The notes beneath the pieces are model-generated. The model worked only from the letters and a program-made list of their open reading frames with translations. It did not search any database and was not told the DNA's origin. From positions 5,001 to 17,722 of the forward strand of contig JABUQX010088443.1 of assembly GCA_015478945.1 (NCBI GenBank): a stretch of 12,722 bases of DNA, written 5' to 3'. Source of the stretch: Trachelipus rathkii. Taxonomy: Eukaryota > Arthropoda > Malacostraca > Isopoda > Trachelipodidae. Of the stretch, positions 1 to 12,722 are shown in pieces (the stretch's first letter is position 1; each line of letters begins with the position of its first letter). Position numbers and translations under genes: made by a program.

Positions 1-78
1 AGAGACGAGAGGAGAGAGAGACGCAACCTATCCTTCGCTTCGGAGGTCAGGAACCAAGCAACAGAGAGGAGAGAGAAG

Positions 79-171
<93 letters not shown>
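1..171. repeat. (GA)n microsatellite with embedded module, copy 1
   Basis: Two impure GA tracts (about 1-21 and 62-171) are separated by a non-repetitive piece (about 22-61) that resembles the sequence just right of the array: a TCCTTCG...GGAGG core followed by CAGGAACCAAGCA. The array lies about 550 bp beyond the stop codon of zinc-finger exon copy 1, read on the minus strand. The same relative position holds for the GA arrays of copies 2 and 3, so the array is part of the duplicated unit. The window begins inside it. Confidence 0.9.
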
Positions 172-172
<1 letters not shown>

Positions 173-722
173 AACTATATCCTCCTTTGAGGAGTGACAG
201 GAACCAAGCAAGCAAGCAGTTTGTAAATAAATATTTGTTTCAAGGTATCAAAATCTTTTGAAAAATAAATATTTACATCGTTATCAAAGCCATTTGATAG
301 GACTCAACTTAATAAAGCGGTTGGCATAAAAGGGGAAGAAGGTTTTCCATTAAGCTGGTTTAAACTGTGATTGTTATAAGATCAAGAGAAAGATGGTACA
401 TATCTTGCTAAATTTAGATAATTTCTTTGCTAAAACGAAATTCATGTTTTCGTACTCGATTTACAATTTGATTGGCACCTCAGGATTAAAAAAGTTTGAG
501 ATGTTTTGCAAATGGATATTTGTAAAGACATAAATTTTTTTACCATTTATTGAAATTGTAACTGAAAATCTTCAGTTTAGATCCATTAATTAATAATTTA
601 ACGGGGGATATCAGTAGGAATTGGACTTGGAAATTTTCGAGGCATGATTTTGAGAAAGAAAAAAACAGTTATCTATTTTAACTTACATTTGAATTTCTAA
701 ATATTATTGAAGATATGATAAT
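172..722 (-). repeat. Duplicated 3' flank of zinc-finger exon, copy 1
   Basis: This stretch aligns by eye with 2385-2936 and, in part, with 11139-11525. Shared landmarks are the near-palindrome CTCCTTTGAGGAG, CAGGAACCAAGC, ATCAAAGCCATTTGATAGG, GACTCAACTTAATA, TTTAGATAATTTC and the CCATT...TTTTAACTTACATTT edge before the exon. It probably holds the 3' UTR and downstream DNA of the minus-strand exon. No open frame of note is present. Confidence 0.75.
546..551 (-). promoter_or_regulatory. Candidate polyadenylation signal, copy 1
   Basis: TTTATT on the plus strand reads AATAAA on the minus strand, about 172 bp beyond the stop of exon copy 1. It is the first such hexamer downstream. In DNA this AT-rich a hexamer alone is weak evidence. 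Confidence 0.3.
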
Positions 723-1178
723 CTATTTTTTCGGTAATTTATGTTTCTTTAATAAATGTGTGGTAAGGTTGCACTTCTGACTAAATTTCAATGAGCAAAA
801 TGAACATTGGTAAGGTTTTTCTCCCGTGTGGACTCGAATGTGAACTTTCAGTTGCTCCTTTGTGGCAAACCATCTTTGACAATAGCTACACTGAACGTGT
901 CTTTCTCCAGTGTGGATTCGAACGTGAACTTTCAGCTGTTCGTTTGTTGTAAACCATTTAGCACAATAGCTACATTGAGCGTGTTTTTCTTTGGTATGTT
1001 TAAACAGCACATGACTCTTGACGCTATTCCTCACAGCACTGGAGTAATCGCAATACGAACAAGTAAATAAACCGGAAGAAAACTTGAAGCAATCTTCACG
1101 ACCATCATCAAGAGGTTTTTCAAGTGCTGGATCTTCATAGAAGGATTCTGATTTTGATATTGAAGAATTGGTAAACAC
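723..1178 (-). CDS. Terminal coding exon, four C2H2 zinc fingers, copy 1
   Basis: The exon encodes 151 residues and a TAG stop. It is most likely the DNA-binding C-terminus of a nuclear transcription factor. Residues 1-38 are a serine/acidic lead-in containing EDPALE. Four fingers follow with zinc ligands C40/C43/H56/H61, C69/C72/H85/H89, C97/C100/H113/H117 and C125/C128/H141/H146. The first and last fingers have four residues between the histidines, the middle two have three. Linkers after fingers 2 and 3 are the canonical TGER/TGEK type. The first codon, GTG (Val), directly follows an AG acceptor, and there is no in-frame ATG anywhere in the exon or in the short open stretch above it, so translation must start in an upstream exon. 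Identity by hand count is about 83% to copy 3 and 76% to copy 2. Fingers 2 and 3 share the same predicted contact residues (T, E, Q, V at helix positions -1, 2, 3, 6). The gene itself is not recognised. Confidence 0.85.
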   Translation of the reverse strand: MFTNSSISKSESFYEDPALEKPLDDGREDCFKFSSGLFTCSYCDYSSAVRNSVKSHVLFKHTKEKHAQCSYCAKWFTTNEQLKVHVRIHTGERHVQCSYCQRWFATKEQLKVHIRVHTGEKPYQCSFCSLKFSQKCNLTTHLLKKHKLPKK

Positions 1179-1211
1179 CTGAAAATCGAGGAATGAAAAA
1201 AAAAATTATCT
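1179..1211 (-). promoter_or_regulatory. 3' splice acceptor and pyrimidine tract, copy 1
   Basis: On the minus strand a T-rich tract (more than ten T in a row) runs into CCTCGATTTTCAG and then the exon. The CTCGATTTTCAG end is identical in all three copies while the tract itself varies, as expected of a working acceptor. It fixes the 5' end of the exon at 1178. Confidence 0.8.
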
Positions 1212-1364
1212 ATCTAGATATTTAACTTCAGAAAATCTAATTAATAACATTAGCATGTTGAAAAATAAGAACTTATAGTTTTCCAAATTATTTTGTTTTT
1301 CTTTAAATATCCAAATGCGAAGGTAATGACGCCCTCAGCAGCTAAAAACAAAATTATATAAAAT
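1212..1364. other. Intron edge conserved with copies 2 and 3
   Basis: No gene is visible. The stretch stays alignable with 3420-3538 and 12015-12150, sharing TTCAGAAAATC, TTTGTTTTTCTTTAAATATC and CAAATGCG. Copies 1 and 3 additionally share CCTCAGCAGCTAAAAA near 1334-1349, which copy 2 lacks. Confidence 0.7.
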
Positions 1365-1467
1365 AAAAATTATATCAAGTTGACATAAAATTTTCCATCA
1401 ACCCCGGTTCCTCTCAGGAGTGAAAATTTTACGTCATTGTGATTGAAACATCAATGATATAATTTTT
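1365..1467. repeat. Imperfect inverted repeat (hairpin or MITE-like)
   Basis: The inner arms are 1381-1395 (TGACATAAAATTTTC) and 1422-1436 (GAAAATTTTACGTCA), complementary at 14 of 15 positions around a 26-bp loop. The outer arms are AAAATTATATCA at 1366-1377 and TGATATAATTTT at 1455-1466, also complementary. The structure starts where alignment of copy 1 with copy 3 stops. No coding potential is seen and no clear target-site duplication was found. Confidence 0.6.
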
Positions 1468-1554
1468 TAAATCATCAATATATAAAATTTTATTTCTTGC
1501 CAATATACTGTACAACGCCAAAATAAAACCCATTACATGTTATATTTAACTTCC

Positions 1555-2936
<1,382 letters not shown>

Positions 2937-3383
2937 CTATAAATGGTGTTTATTTAATAAGTGTCTGTTAAGGTGGCAACTTTGACTAAAATTCGATGGG
3001 CAAAATGAACATTGGTAAGGTTTTTCTCCCGTGTGGACTCGAACATGAACTTTTAGTTTTTCATTTGTGGTAAAACATTTAGTACAATAGCTACACTGTG
3101 CAAGTTTTTCTCCAGTGTGGGTTCGAACGTGAACTTTCAGTTGATTATTTGTTGTAAACCATTTATCACAATAGCTACATTGAGCGTTTTTCTCTTTAGT
3201 ATGTTTAAACAACACATGACTCTTGACGTTATTCCTCACCGCACTGGAGTAATCGCAATACGAACAGGTAAATAAACCGGAAGAAGACTTGTAGCAATCT
3301 TCACGATCATTATTAAGAGGTCTTTCAAGTGCTGGATCTTCAAAGAAGGTTTCTGATTTTGATGTTGAAGGATTGGAAAACGT
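2937..3383 (-). CDS. Terminal coding exon, four C2H2 zinc fingers, copy 2
   Basis: The exon is open for 148 residues from the acceptor at 3384-3385, in the same phase as copies 1 and 3. It has no in-frame ATG, so it needs an upstream exon; a plain ATG/GTG start search would truncate it to the last 100 residues. The lead-in is residues 1-38 with EDPALE. Zinc ligands are at C40/C43/H56/H61, C69/C72/H85/H89, C97/C100/H113/H117 and C125/C128/H141/H146, so all four fingers are intact. It ends three codons early: the codon that is CCG (Pro) in the paralogues is TAG here, removing a Pro-Lys-Lys tail. Identity is about 78% to copy 3 and 76% to copy 1 by hand count. Contact positions differ from the other copies in fingers 1 to 4. 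Probable role: DNA-binding C-terminus of a nuclear factor, as for its neighbours. Confidence 0.83.
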   Translation of the reverse strand, partial: TFSNPSTSKSETFFEDPALERPLNNDREDCYKSSSGLFTCSYCDYSSAVRNNVKSHVLFKHTKEKNAQCSYCDKWFTTNNQLKVHVRTHTGEKLAQCSYCTKCFTTNEKLKVHVRVHTGEKPYQCSFCPSNFSQSCHLNRHLLNKHHL

Positions 3384-3415
3384 CTGAAAATCGAGTAATA
3401 AAAAAAAAGCAATTA
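3384..3415 (-). promoter_or_regulatory. 3' splice acceptor and pyrimidine tract, copy 2
   Basis: The minus strand reads a T-rich tract, then ACTCGATTTTCAG and the exon (ACG TTT...). The last 12 bases match the acceptors of copies 1 and 3. Confidence 0.8.
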
Positions 3416-3581
3416 TCTACCTAGATAATTAATTTCAGAAAATCAAATTATTACTAATAGCATAATGAAAAATGAGAATTTTTAGTTTTCTGATTTTTTT
3501 TTGTTTTTCTTTAAATATCCAAATGCGGAGGTTATGATATATTGTTATAATAATAATATATTTATAATAAAGCTAGAGTAC

Positions 3582-3677
<96 letters not shown>
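3582..3677. repeat. (AAT)n microsatellite, copy 2 unit
   Basis: About 32 units of ATA on the plus strand. The sequence after it (3678-3745, with CAACTTTGAGTTTAGTTTTCC and AGAATAATATGTT) is shared with the DNA after the second (AAT)n array of copy 3 (12591-12650). Confidence 0.95.
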
Positions 3678-3745
3678 GGCATATTACAACTTTGAGTTTA
3701 GTTTTCCAATCTTTAGAATAATATGTTTTGCGTTTCATGTAAGTA
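3678..3745. repeat. Outer edge of duplicated unit, copy 2
   Basis: It matches 12591-12655 closely (ACAACTTTGAGTTTAGTTTT; AGAATAATATGTT; CGTTTCA). This shows that the copy 2/copy 3 duplication extends past the (AAT)n array. Confidence 0.75.
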
Positions 3746-3770
3746 AAATAATAAATGCAAAATTTTTCTA

Positions 3771-3779
3771 ATATATATA

Positions 3780-3816
<37 letters not shown>

Positions 3817-3830
3817 TATTATTATTATTA

Positions 3831-3866
<36 letters not shown>
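3771..3866. repeat. (TA)n/(TTA)n compound microsatellite
   Basis: Blocks of TA and ATT alternate. The ATT blocks are the reverse complement of the AAT array at 3582-3677, so the two arrays can pair. Confidence 0.95.
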
Positions 3867-3867
<1 letters not shown>

Positions 3868-3917
3868 GATATATTATGATTCTCTTCATTCAATCAATAT
3901 ATAAAAATATTGTTATT

Positions 3918-4068
3918 ACATACATATATATATATATATACTGTATATATATATATATATTATTATATATTATTATATATATATATATATTATTATTATT
4001 ATTATATATACATATATATTATTACATATTATTATTATTATGTTATTATTATTATTATATATTATTAG
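3918..4068. repeat. (TA)n/(TTA)n compound microsatellite
   Basis: Mixed TA and ATT blocks with single-base breaks (CTG at about 3941, CAT near 4010). No gene is present. Confidence 0.92.
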
Positions 4069-4461
4069 GAACAGATTACATATATTATATATGGACCTTT
4101 TTTACTTCATCACGACATTTATTATTTTCTGACAAATGAATGCATTCGAACAAAAAATTCAGCTTTAACCTAAATTAAAAAAAAAAAAAAAAATAAGAAA
4201 TAATCTTACGAAAAAAATATATTGAATTTATTGTGAAGTTCAAAAAAGTTACAAATTTAAGAAAAACAATTCTTTTGAACATTTATTGAGAGAGAAAAAA
4301 TACCTTATAATAATAATTAAATAGTAGTTAAAATTAAATTGTTTTAAATTCAGATATACATTTTAATATACTTTTAAATAAATCCTGACCTTGAAATTGT
4401 CTTTTCCAAACAAATTCGCATATATCTATTATGGTCAGCCTCTAGAAGAGCCACAATCCAT
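4069..4461. other. AT-rich non-coding stretch
   Basis: No gene or signal is recognised. A pure A run of about 17 lies near 4177-4193. A short open frame from 4391 is part of the repeat-unit region that follows and shows no coding signature. Confidence 0.55.
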
Positions 4462-5199
4462 ATCTCAAAAACTACAACAGCTACCAGGAAAAGGAATACA
4501 TTGCTGGGATGCTGGTCTAATTTTTGTGCGAAAAAAAAAAAAAATCTCAAAAACTACAATAGCTACTGGGAAATCCTGGTAAAATTTTAGTTAGGAAAAT
4601 GTAAAAAACAAAACAAAAACAAATTATTGTTAATAATTATAGTAATATGATTAGAAAGCCTATTTAGAGACCTTTTATTGGTTACTCGTTAAAATTATTA
4701 GACTTTCTATTAAATTTTGCTTTTTTAACTAAAGGAATACCCCGGGTATCCGGCACCGATGGCAGGAGTCGGGTCTCTGGTCTTCCAACTACGGGGCAGG
4801 ACTAATCTTCTCCGGGAGGGTCCCGAACCCCTGCTCTTGTATTTGGGTGTCATGGGGTTCCTCCGTCCCCACGGGGTATGGAAAACGTCCCCCCCTATGT
4901 TCCCCGTCGGCTCGAGCCCCCTACATTGCCGTGTAATACCTTTACAAATAATATATATATATACTATGTCCCAGCTCCCCCCCCAAAAAAAAATAGCCAA
5001 TTTTTATGTTTAATTTTTTTTTTTTTTTACATTTTCCTAACTGAAATTTTACAAGGATTCCAAAAATGTATTTCTTTTCCCTGTAGCTATTGTAGTTTTC
5101 GAGATGTTTTTTTTTTTTTTTTTTGCGCCTTTTTGTAAAATTTGCCAGTATTCAAACACTGCAGTCAATTCCAGGTGGCTACTGCACTTTTCTTTGAGT
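4462..5199. mobile_element. GC-rich island between two-unit inverted repeats; candidate non-autonomous element
   Basis: The left arm (about 4462-4608) is two diverged tandem units, each starting CTCAAAAACTACAAYAGCTAC, with a GTGCGAAAAAA block between them. The right arm (about 5023-5199) holds the same two units in inverted order. Exact inverted matches are 4589-4608 with 5023-5042 (20 bp) and 4550-4566 with 5083-5099 (17 bp). The centre (4609-5022) contains a strongly GC-rich block at about 4739-4936 in otherwise very AT-rich DNA. Open frames cross this block on both strands, as expected where stop codons are rare, and I do not call them genes. The arrangement resembles a transposon without its own enzyme. 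No target-site duplication or known terminal motif was recognised. Confidence 0.5.
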
Positions 5200-5211
5200 T
5201 TTTTTTTAATA

Positions 5212-5213
<2 letters not shown>

Positions 5214-5296
<83 letters not shown>

Positions 5297-5313
5297 ATAT
5301 ATATATAGAGAAA

Positions 5314-5390
<77 letters not shown>

Positions 5391-5391
5391 T
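5214..5391. repeat. (AT)n microsatellite, interrupted
   Basis: Two long AT runs (about 5214-5292 and 5315-5386) flank a short break containing TTTG and AGAGAAAGC. Overlapping Ile-Tyr frames on both strands are artefacts. Confidence 0.95.
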
Positions 5392-5478
5392 TTTTGAGCT
5401 TCACACTAAAAAGTTAAAAAATAACTTGTCCGAATCAAAAAAAAATTCAAAACTGACCATTGTGTAAAACAGAAAAGG

Positions 5479-5628
<150 letters not shown>

Positions 5629-5681
5629 TTATAACCAAATTTTTTTAAAAACGTCCTTTACAGCAGCAAGAAACGCAATCT

Positions 5682-5703
5682 TATATATATATATGTTTTT
5701 AGA

Positions 5704-5797
<94 letters not shown>
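5682..5797. repeat. (AT)n microsatellite
   Basis: A short AT run (5682-5694), a spacer, then a pure run at 5706-5797 ending at CAGAGGCGACTCC. Confidence 0.95.
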
Positions 5798-5802
<5 letters not shown>

Positions 5803-5813
5803 GCGACTCCTGC

Positions 5814-5841
5814 ACTCGTGCTACTCGTGCTCAGCACGAGT
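5814..5841. repeat. Tandem 9-mer plus exact inverted copy
   Basis: ACTCGTGCT occurs at 5814-5822 and 5823-5831, and its reverse complement AGCACGAGT at 5833-5841. The second and third copies form a perfect 9-1-9 palindrome. Either direct copy can pair with the inverted one. Confidence 0.9.
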
Positions 5842-6311
5842 TGACATTATAGAAACGATCTATTTTTGCAAATTTCATATAAAGTTATAAATATTTATTT
5901 TTCGTAAATTGGTCAAATAAATGAAATTATTACATAAAAAATATAAAAGATTATGCAAAATTGAAACGAAAAAGGGTAGAATAGCCACTATTAAATAACG
6001 CTTTTAATACATTAAAAATAGCACTAATACGTGCCCAAAGTAATTGGCGGATATCTTATTTGTGAATTTATAGTAAAAAATTGTTTATAAATTCTGTGTT
6101 TATAATTGATATATTTAAATACTATACATAATAAATAATATTTTATAATAAAAAATATTTAATAAACATATAAAAATAATAAAAATATTACAAAAATACT
6201 TTAAAACAATATTAGAAAAAAGAATAAATAAAAGTTAATCGTAAAATGAACAATAGAAAACGGTTTCAATAAAAAAAAATTTTTTTAATAGGAGTAACTC
6301 AAGTATTTATC
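5842..6311. other. AT-rich non-coding stretch
   Basis: Mostly A-rich DNA with scattered short A runs. I find no open frame, splice signal or repeat family in it. Confidence 0.55.
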
Positions 6312-6659
6312 TATATATATATATATATATTATTATTATATATGCTATTACATATTACATATTATTATTATATTATTATTATTATTATTATTATTGTTAG
6401 TAGTATATTATTATTATTATTATTATTATTATATTATTATTATATACATATTATTATTATTACATATACATATATACATATTATTATTACATATTATTAT
6501 TATTATTATTATATATATATATATTATTATTATTATTATTATTACTAAACATACATATATTATTATACATATACATATTATTATTATTGCTATTATTATA
6601 TATATTATTATTATTATTAATATTATTATATATTATTATTATTATATATATATACATGT

Positions 6660-6726
<67 letters not shown>

Positions 6727-6755
6727 TAAGATAGTAAAGTTACTAGAGTCGCTCA

Positions 6756-6806
<51 letters not shown>

Positions 6807-6820
6807 ATATATATATTAGG

Positions 6821-6883
<63 letters not shown>
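6312..6883. repeat. Large compound microsatellite (TA, TTA, GA, TA)
   Basis: The order is mixed TA/TTA (6312-6670), pure GA (about 6671-6722), a 36-bp unique spacer with ATAGTAAAGTTACTAGAGTCGC, TA (about 6759-6816, broken once) and TA (6822-6883). All frames across it are artefacts. Confidence 0.93.
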
Positions 6884-6887
<4 letters not shown>

Positions 6888-6919
6888 TATCCAATAAATA
6901 TATCCATAAAGTATACTAG

Positions 6920-10374
<3,455 letters not shown>

Positions 10375-10456
<82 letters not shown>

Positions 10457-10457
10457 T

Positions 10458-10528
<71 letters not shown>
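10375..10528. repeat. (AT)n-(GT)n compound microsatellite
   Basis: AT run to about 10448, then GT, a TTATAT break, and a GT run from about 10462 to 10528. This is the only substantial GT array in the window. Confidence 0.96.
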
Positions 10529-11525
<997 letters not shown>

Positions 11526-11981
11526 CTATTTTTTCGGTAAATGGTGTTTCTTTAATACATGTCTTTTAAGGTTGCTACTCTGATTAAATTTCAATGAGCA
11601 AAATGAACATTGGTAAGGTTTTTCTCCCGTGTGGACTCGAATGTGAACTTTCAGTTGCTCCTTTGTAGTAAACAATCTTTGACAATAGCTACACTGAACG
11701 TGGCTTTCTCCAGTGTGGATTCGAACGTGAACTTTCAGCTGTTCGTTTGTTGTAAACCATTTAGCACAATAGCTACATTGAGCGCATTTCTTTTTGGTAT
11801 GTTTAAACAAGACATGACTCTTGACGCATTTCCTCTTCGCACTGGAGTAATCGCAATACGAACAGGTAAATAAACCGGAAGAAGACTTGTACCAATCTTC
11901 ACGATCATCATCAAGAGGTTCTTCAAGTGCTGGATCTTCAAAGAAGGTTTCTGATTTTGATATCGAAGAAATGGAAAACGT
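11526..11981 (-). CDS. Terminal coding exon, four C2H2 zinc fingers, copy 3
   Basis: The exon encodes 151 residues and a TAG stop, in the same phase as the others. It starts with ACG (Thr) right after the AG acceptor at 11982-11983. The frame stays open a little further upstream, but that stretch is the pyrimidine tract translated (Phe/Leu-rich), and no in-frame ATG exists. The acidic lead-in with EDPALE is followed by fingers with ligands C40/C43/H56/H61, C69/C72/H85/H89, C97/C100/H113/H117 and C125/C128/H141/H146. Relative to copy 1, finger 1 has K, K and C instead of V, N and S at helix positions -1, 2 and 3, and finger 4 has S and R instead of C and T at positions 2 and 6. Fingers 2 and 3 keep the same contacts. 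It is first in transcriptional order. Probable role: zinc-finger DNA-binding C-terminus of a nuclear factor. Confidence 0.86.
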   Translation of the reverse strand, partial: TFSISSISKSETFFEDPALEEPLDDDREDWYKSSSGLFTCSYCDYSSAKRKCVKSHVLFKHTKKKCAQCSYCAKWFTTNEQLKVHVRIHTGESHVQCSYCQRLFTTKEQLKVHIRVHTGEKPYQCSFCSLKFNQSSNLKRHVLKKHHLPKK

Positions 11982-12015
11982 CTGAAAATCGAGTAATAAT
12001 AAAAAAAACAATTAT
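11982..12015 (-). promoter_or_regulatory. 3' splice acceptor and pyrimidine tract, copy 3
   Basis: The minus strand reads TTTTTTTTATTATTACTCGATTTTCAG and then ACG. The terminal CTCGATTTTCAG is the same as in copies 1 and 2. Confidence 0.8.
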
Positions 12016-12174
12016 CTATCTAGATATTTAATTTCAGAAAATCAAATTATTAATATTAGCATATTGAAAAATGTGAATTTTTATTTTTCTGAATTATTTT
12101 GTTTTTCTTTAAATATCCAAATGCGGAGGTTATGACATCCTCAGCAGCTAAAAATAAAACAACAGCAAAACAGC
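12016..12174. other. Intron edge conserved with copies 1 and 2
   Basis: It aligns with 1212-1364 and 3420-3538 through TTTGTTTTTCTTTAAATATC and CAAATGCGGAGGTTATGA. The CCTCAGCAGCTAAAAA block is shared with copy 1 only. No exon is seen. Confidence 0.7.
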
Positions 12175-12176
12175 AA

Positions 12177-12263
<87 letters not shown>
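12175..12263. repeat. (AAT)n microsatellite, first array of copy 3
   Basis: AAT units with an early AAAA interruption at about 12183-12187, followed by TTCAATTCAGAAAATTTC. Confidence 0.95.
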
Positions 12264-12264
<1 letters not shown>

Positions 12265-12493
12265 TCAATTCAGAAAATTTCATTCTGTATAGGGAATTTA
12301 CAATTTCATCATTTAATAACAGAAATCACATAGAGCTTTATAATATTTATATAGTCCAATATTTTACAATTTCAATATACCAATTAATTATAATAACAAA
12401 GTTATTTCCCTAGTATCTGAAATAGGTCTAATAATTGCAACACCGTAAAGTTAGGATTACCTGATATAAGGATCAAAAATAATATAATAAATC
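12264..12493. other. Spacer between the two (AAT)n arrays of copy 3
   Basis: AT-rich sequence with no gene. Copy 2 has no counterpart: there a single (AAT)n array joins the two sides. Confidence 0.6.
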
Positions 12494-12509
12494 ATAATAA
12501 TAATAATAC

Positions 12510-12590
<81 letters not shown>
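12494..12590. repeat. (AAT)n microsatellite, second array of copy 3
   Basis: A nearly pure AAT run with one ACA break near 12509. The sequence after it matches that after the copy 2 array. Confidence 0.95.
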
Positions 12591-12591
<1 letters not shown>

Positions 12592-12658
12592 GTCATATCA
12601 CAACTTTGAGTTTAGTTTTCCGATATCTAGAATAATATGTTATACGTTTCAAAGTAAA
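12591..12658. repeat. Outer edge of duplicated unit, copy 3
   Basis: Counterpart of 3678-3745, sharing CACAACTTTGAGTTTAGTTTTCC-type sequence and AGAATAATATGTT. Similarity fades near 12658. Confidence 0.75.
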
Positions 12659-12686
12659 AAAAAAAGTGTCAAGAATGAAAATCTCT

Positions 12687-12687
<1 letters not shown>

Positions 12688-12722
<35 letters not shown>
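12688..12722. repeat. (AT)n microsatellite at window edge
   Basis: An AT run that continues beyond the end of the window. Confidence 0.95.

Noticed and set aside
807..1070. Plus-strand 87-codon open frame opposite exon copy 1, with a matching one at 11610-11873 opposite copy 3
   Set aside because: It is the antisense of the repeated zinc-finger codons; conservation follows from the minus-strand exons. It is hydrophobic filler without motifs.
1401..1420. GGTTCCTCTCAGGAG as a reversed copy of the GA-linked palindromic module
   Set aside because: Only the outer bases agree; the GTAACA spacer between the two halves of the module is absent.
4739..4936. tRNA-derived SINE with internal promoter boxes
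   Set aside because: GGTTCGGGACCC (minus) and TGGCAGGAGTCGG (plus) resemble B and A boxes, but they lie on opposite strands and with wrong spacing; no cloverleaf can be drawn.
4725..5013. Open frames on both strands of the GC-rich island
   Set aside because: Stop codons are rare in GC-rich DNA, both strands are equally open, and no domain or motif is recognisable.

Overview
This is eukaryotic, animal-type DNA: spliced coding exons, a decayed LINE retrotransposon and very dense simple-sequence repeats. By eye roughly a fifth of the window is (AT)n, (AAT)n/(TTA)n, (GA)n or (GT)n. The repeat load together with the style of the LINE and of the zinc-finger exons suggests an arthropod, most likely a decapod crustacean. 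That assignment is an inference; nothing in the window names the species.

The genic content is three tandem paralogous copies of one terminal coding exon, all on the minus strand, at 723-1178 (copy 1), 2937-3383 (copy 2) and 11526-11981 (copy 3). Each starts directly after a good 3' splice acceptor, in the same reading phase. Each encodes an acidic, serine-rich lead-in followed by four C2H2 zinc fingers, then a stop. None contains a methionine codon in frame, so none can be a free-standing gene. No upstream coding exon is visible between them. Transcription would run copy 3, copy 2, copy 1. The simplest reading is a set of alternative last exons of one gene whose 5' exons lie beyond position 12722, comparable to BTB-zinc-finger loci such as lola. 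A row of duplicated genes with tiny or distant first exons is the alternative.

The duplication unit is larger than the exon. Going left to right it holds a (GA)n array, a palindromic CTCCT-TCG-AGGAG module, about 400-550 bp of conserved flank with a small minisatellite, the exon, its upstream intron edge and (copies 2 and 3) an (AAT)n array with shared sequence beyond it. Copies 2 and 3 carry different internal deletions.

Between copies 2 and 3 lies about 7.6 kb of presumed intronic or intergenic DNA. It holds opposed (AAT)n/(TTA)n arrays, a GC-rich island flanked by two-unit inverted repeats (4462-5199), several long (AT)n arrays, an exact 9-1-9 palindrome (5823-5841), a huge compound microsatellite (6312-6883), a 5'-truncated and frameshifted LINE on the plus strand (6920-9434) that ends in (AT)n, and a single-copy island with a hairpin (10271-10310). 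I see no RNA genes, CRISPR arrays, prokaryotic signals or intact mobile-element enzymes.
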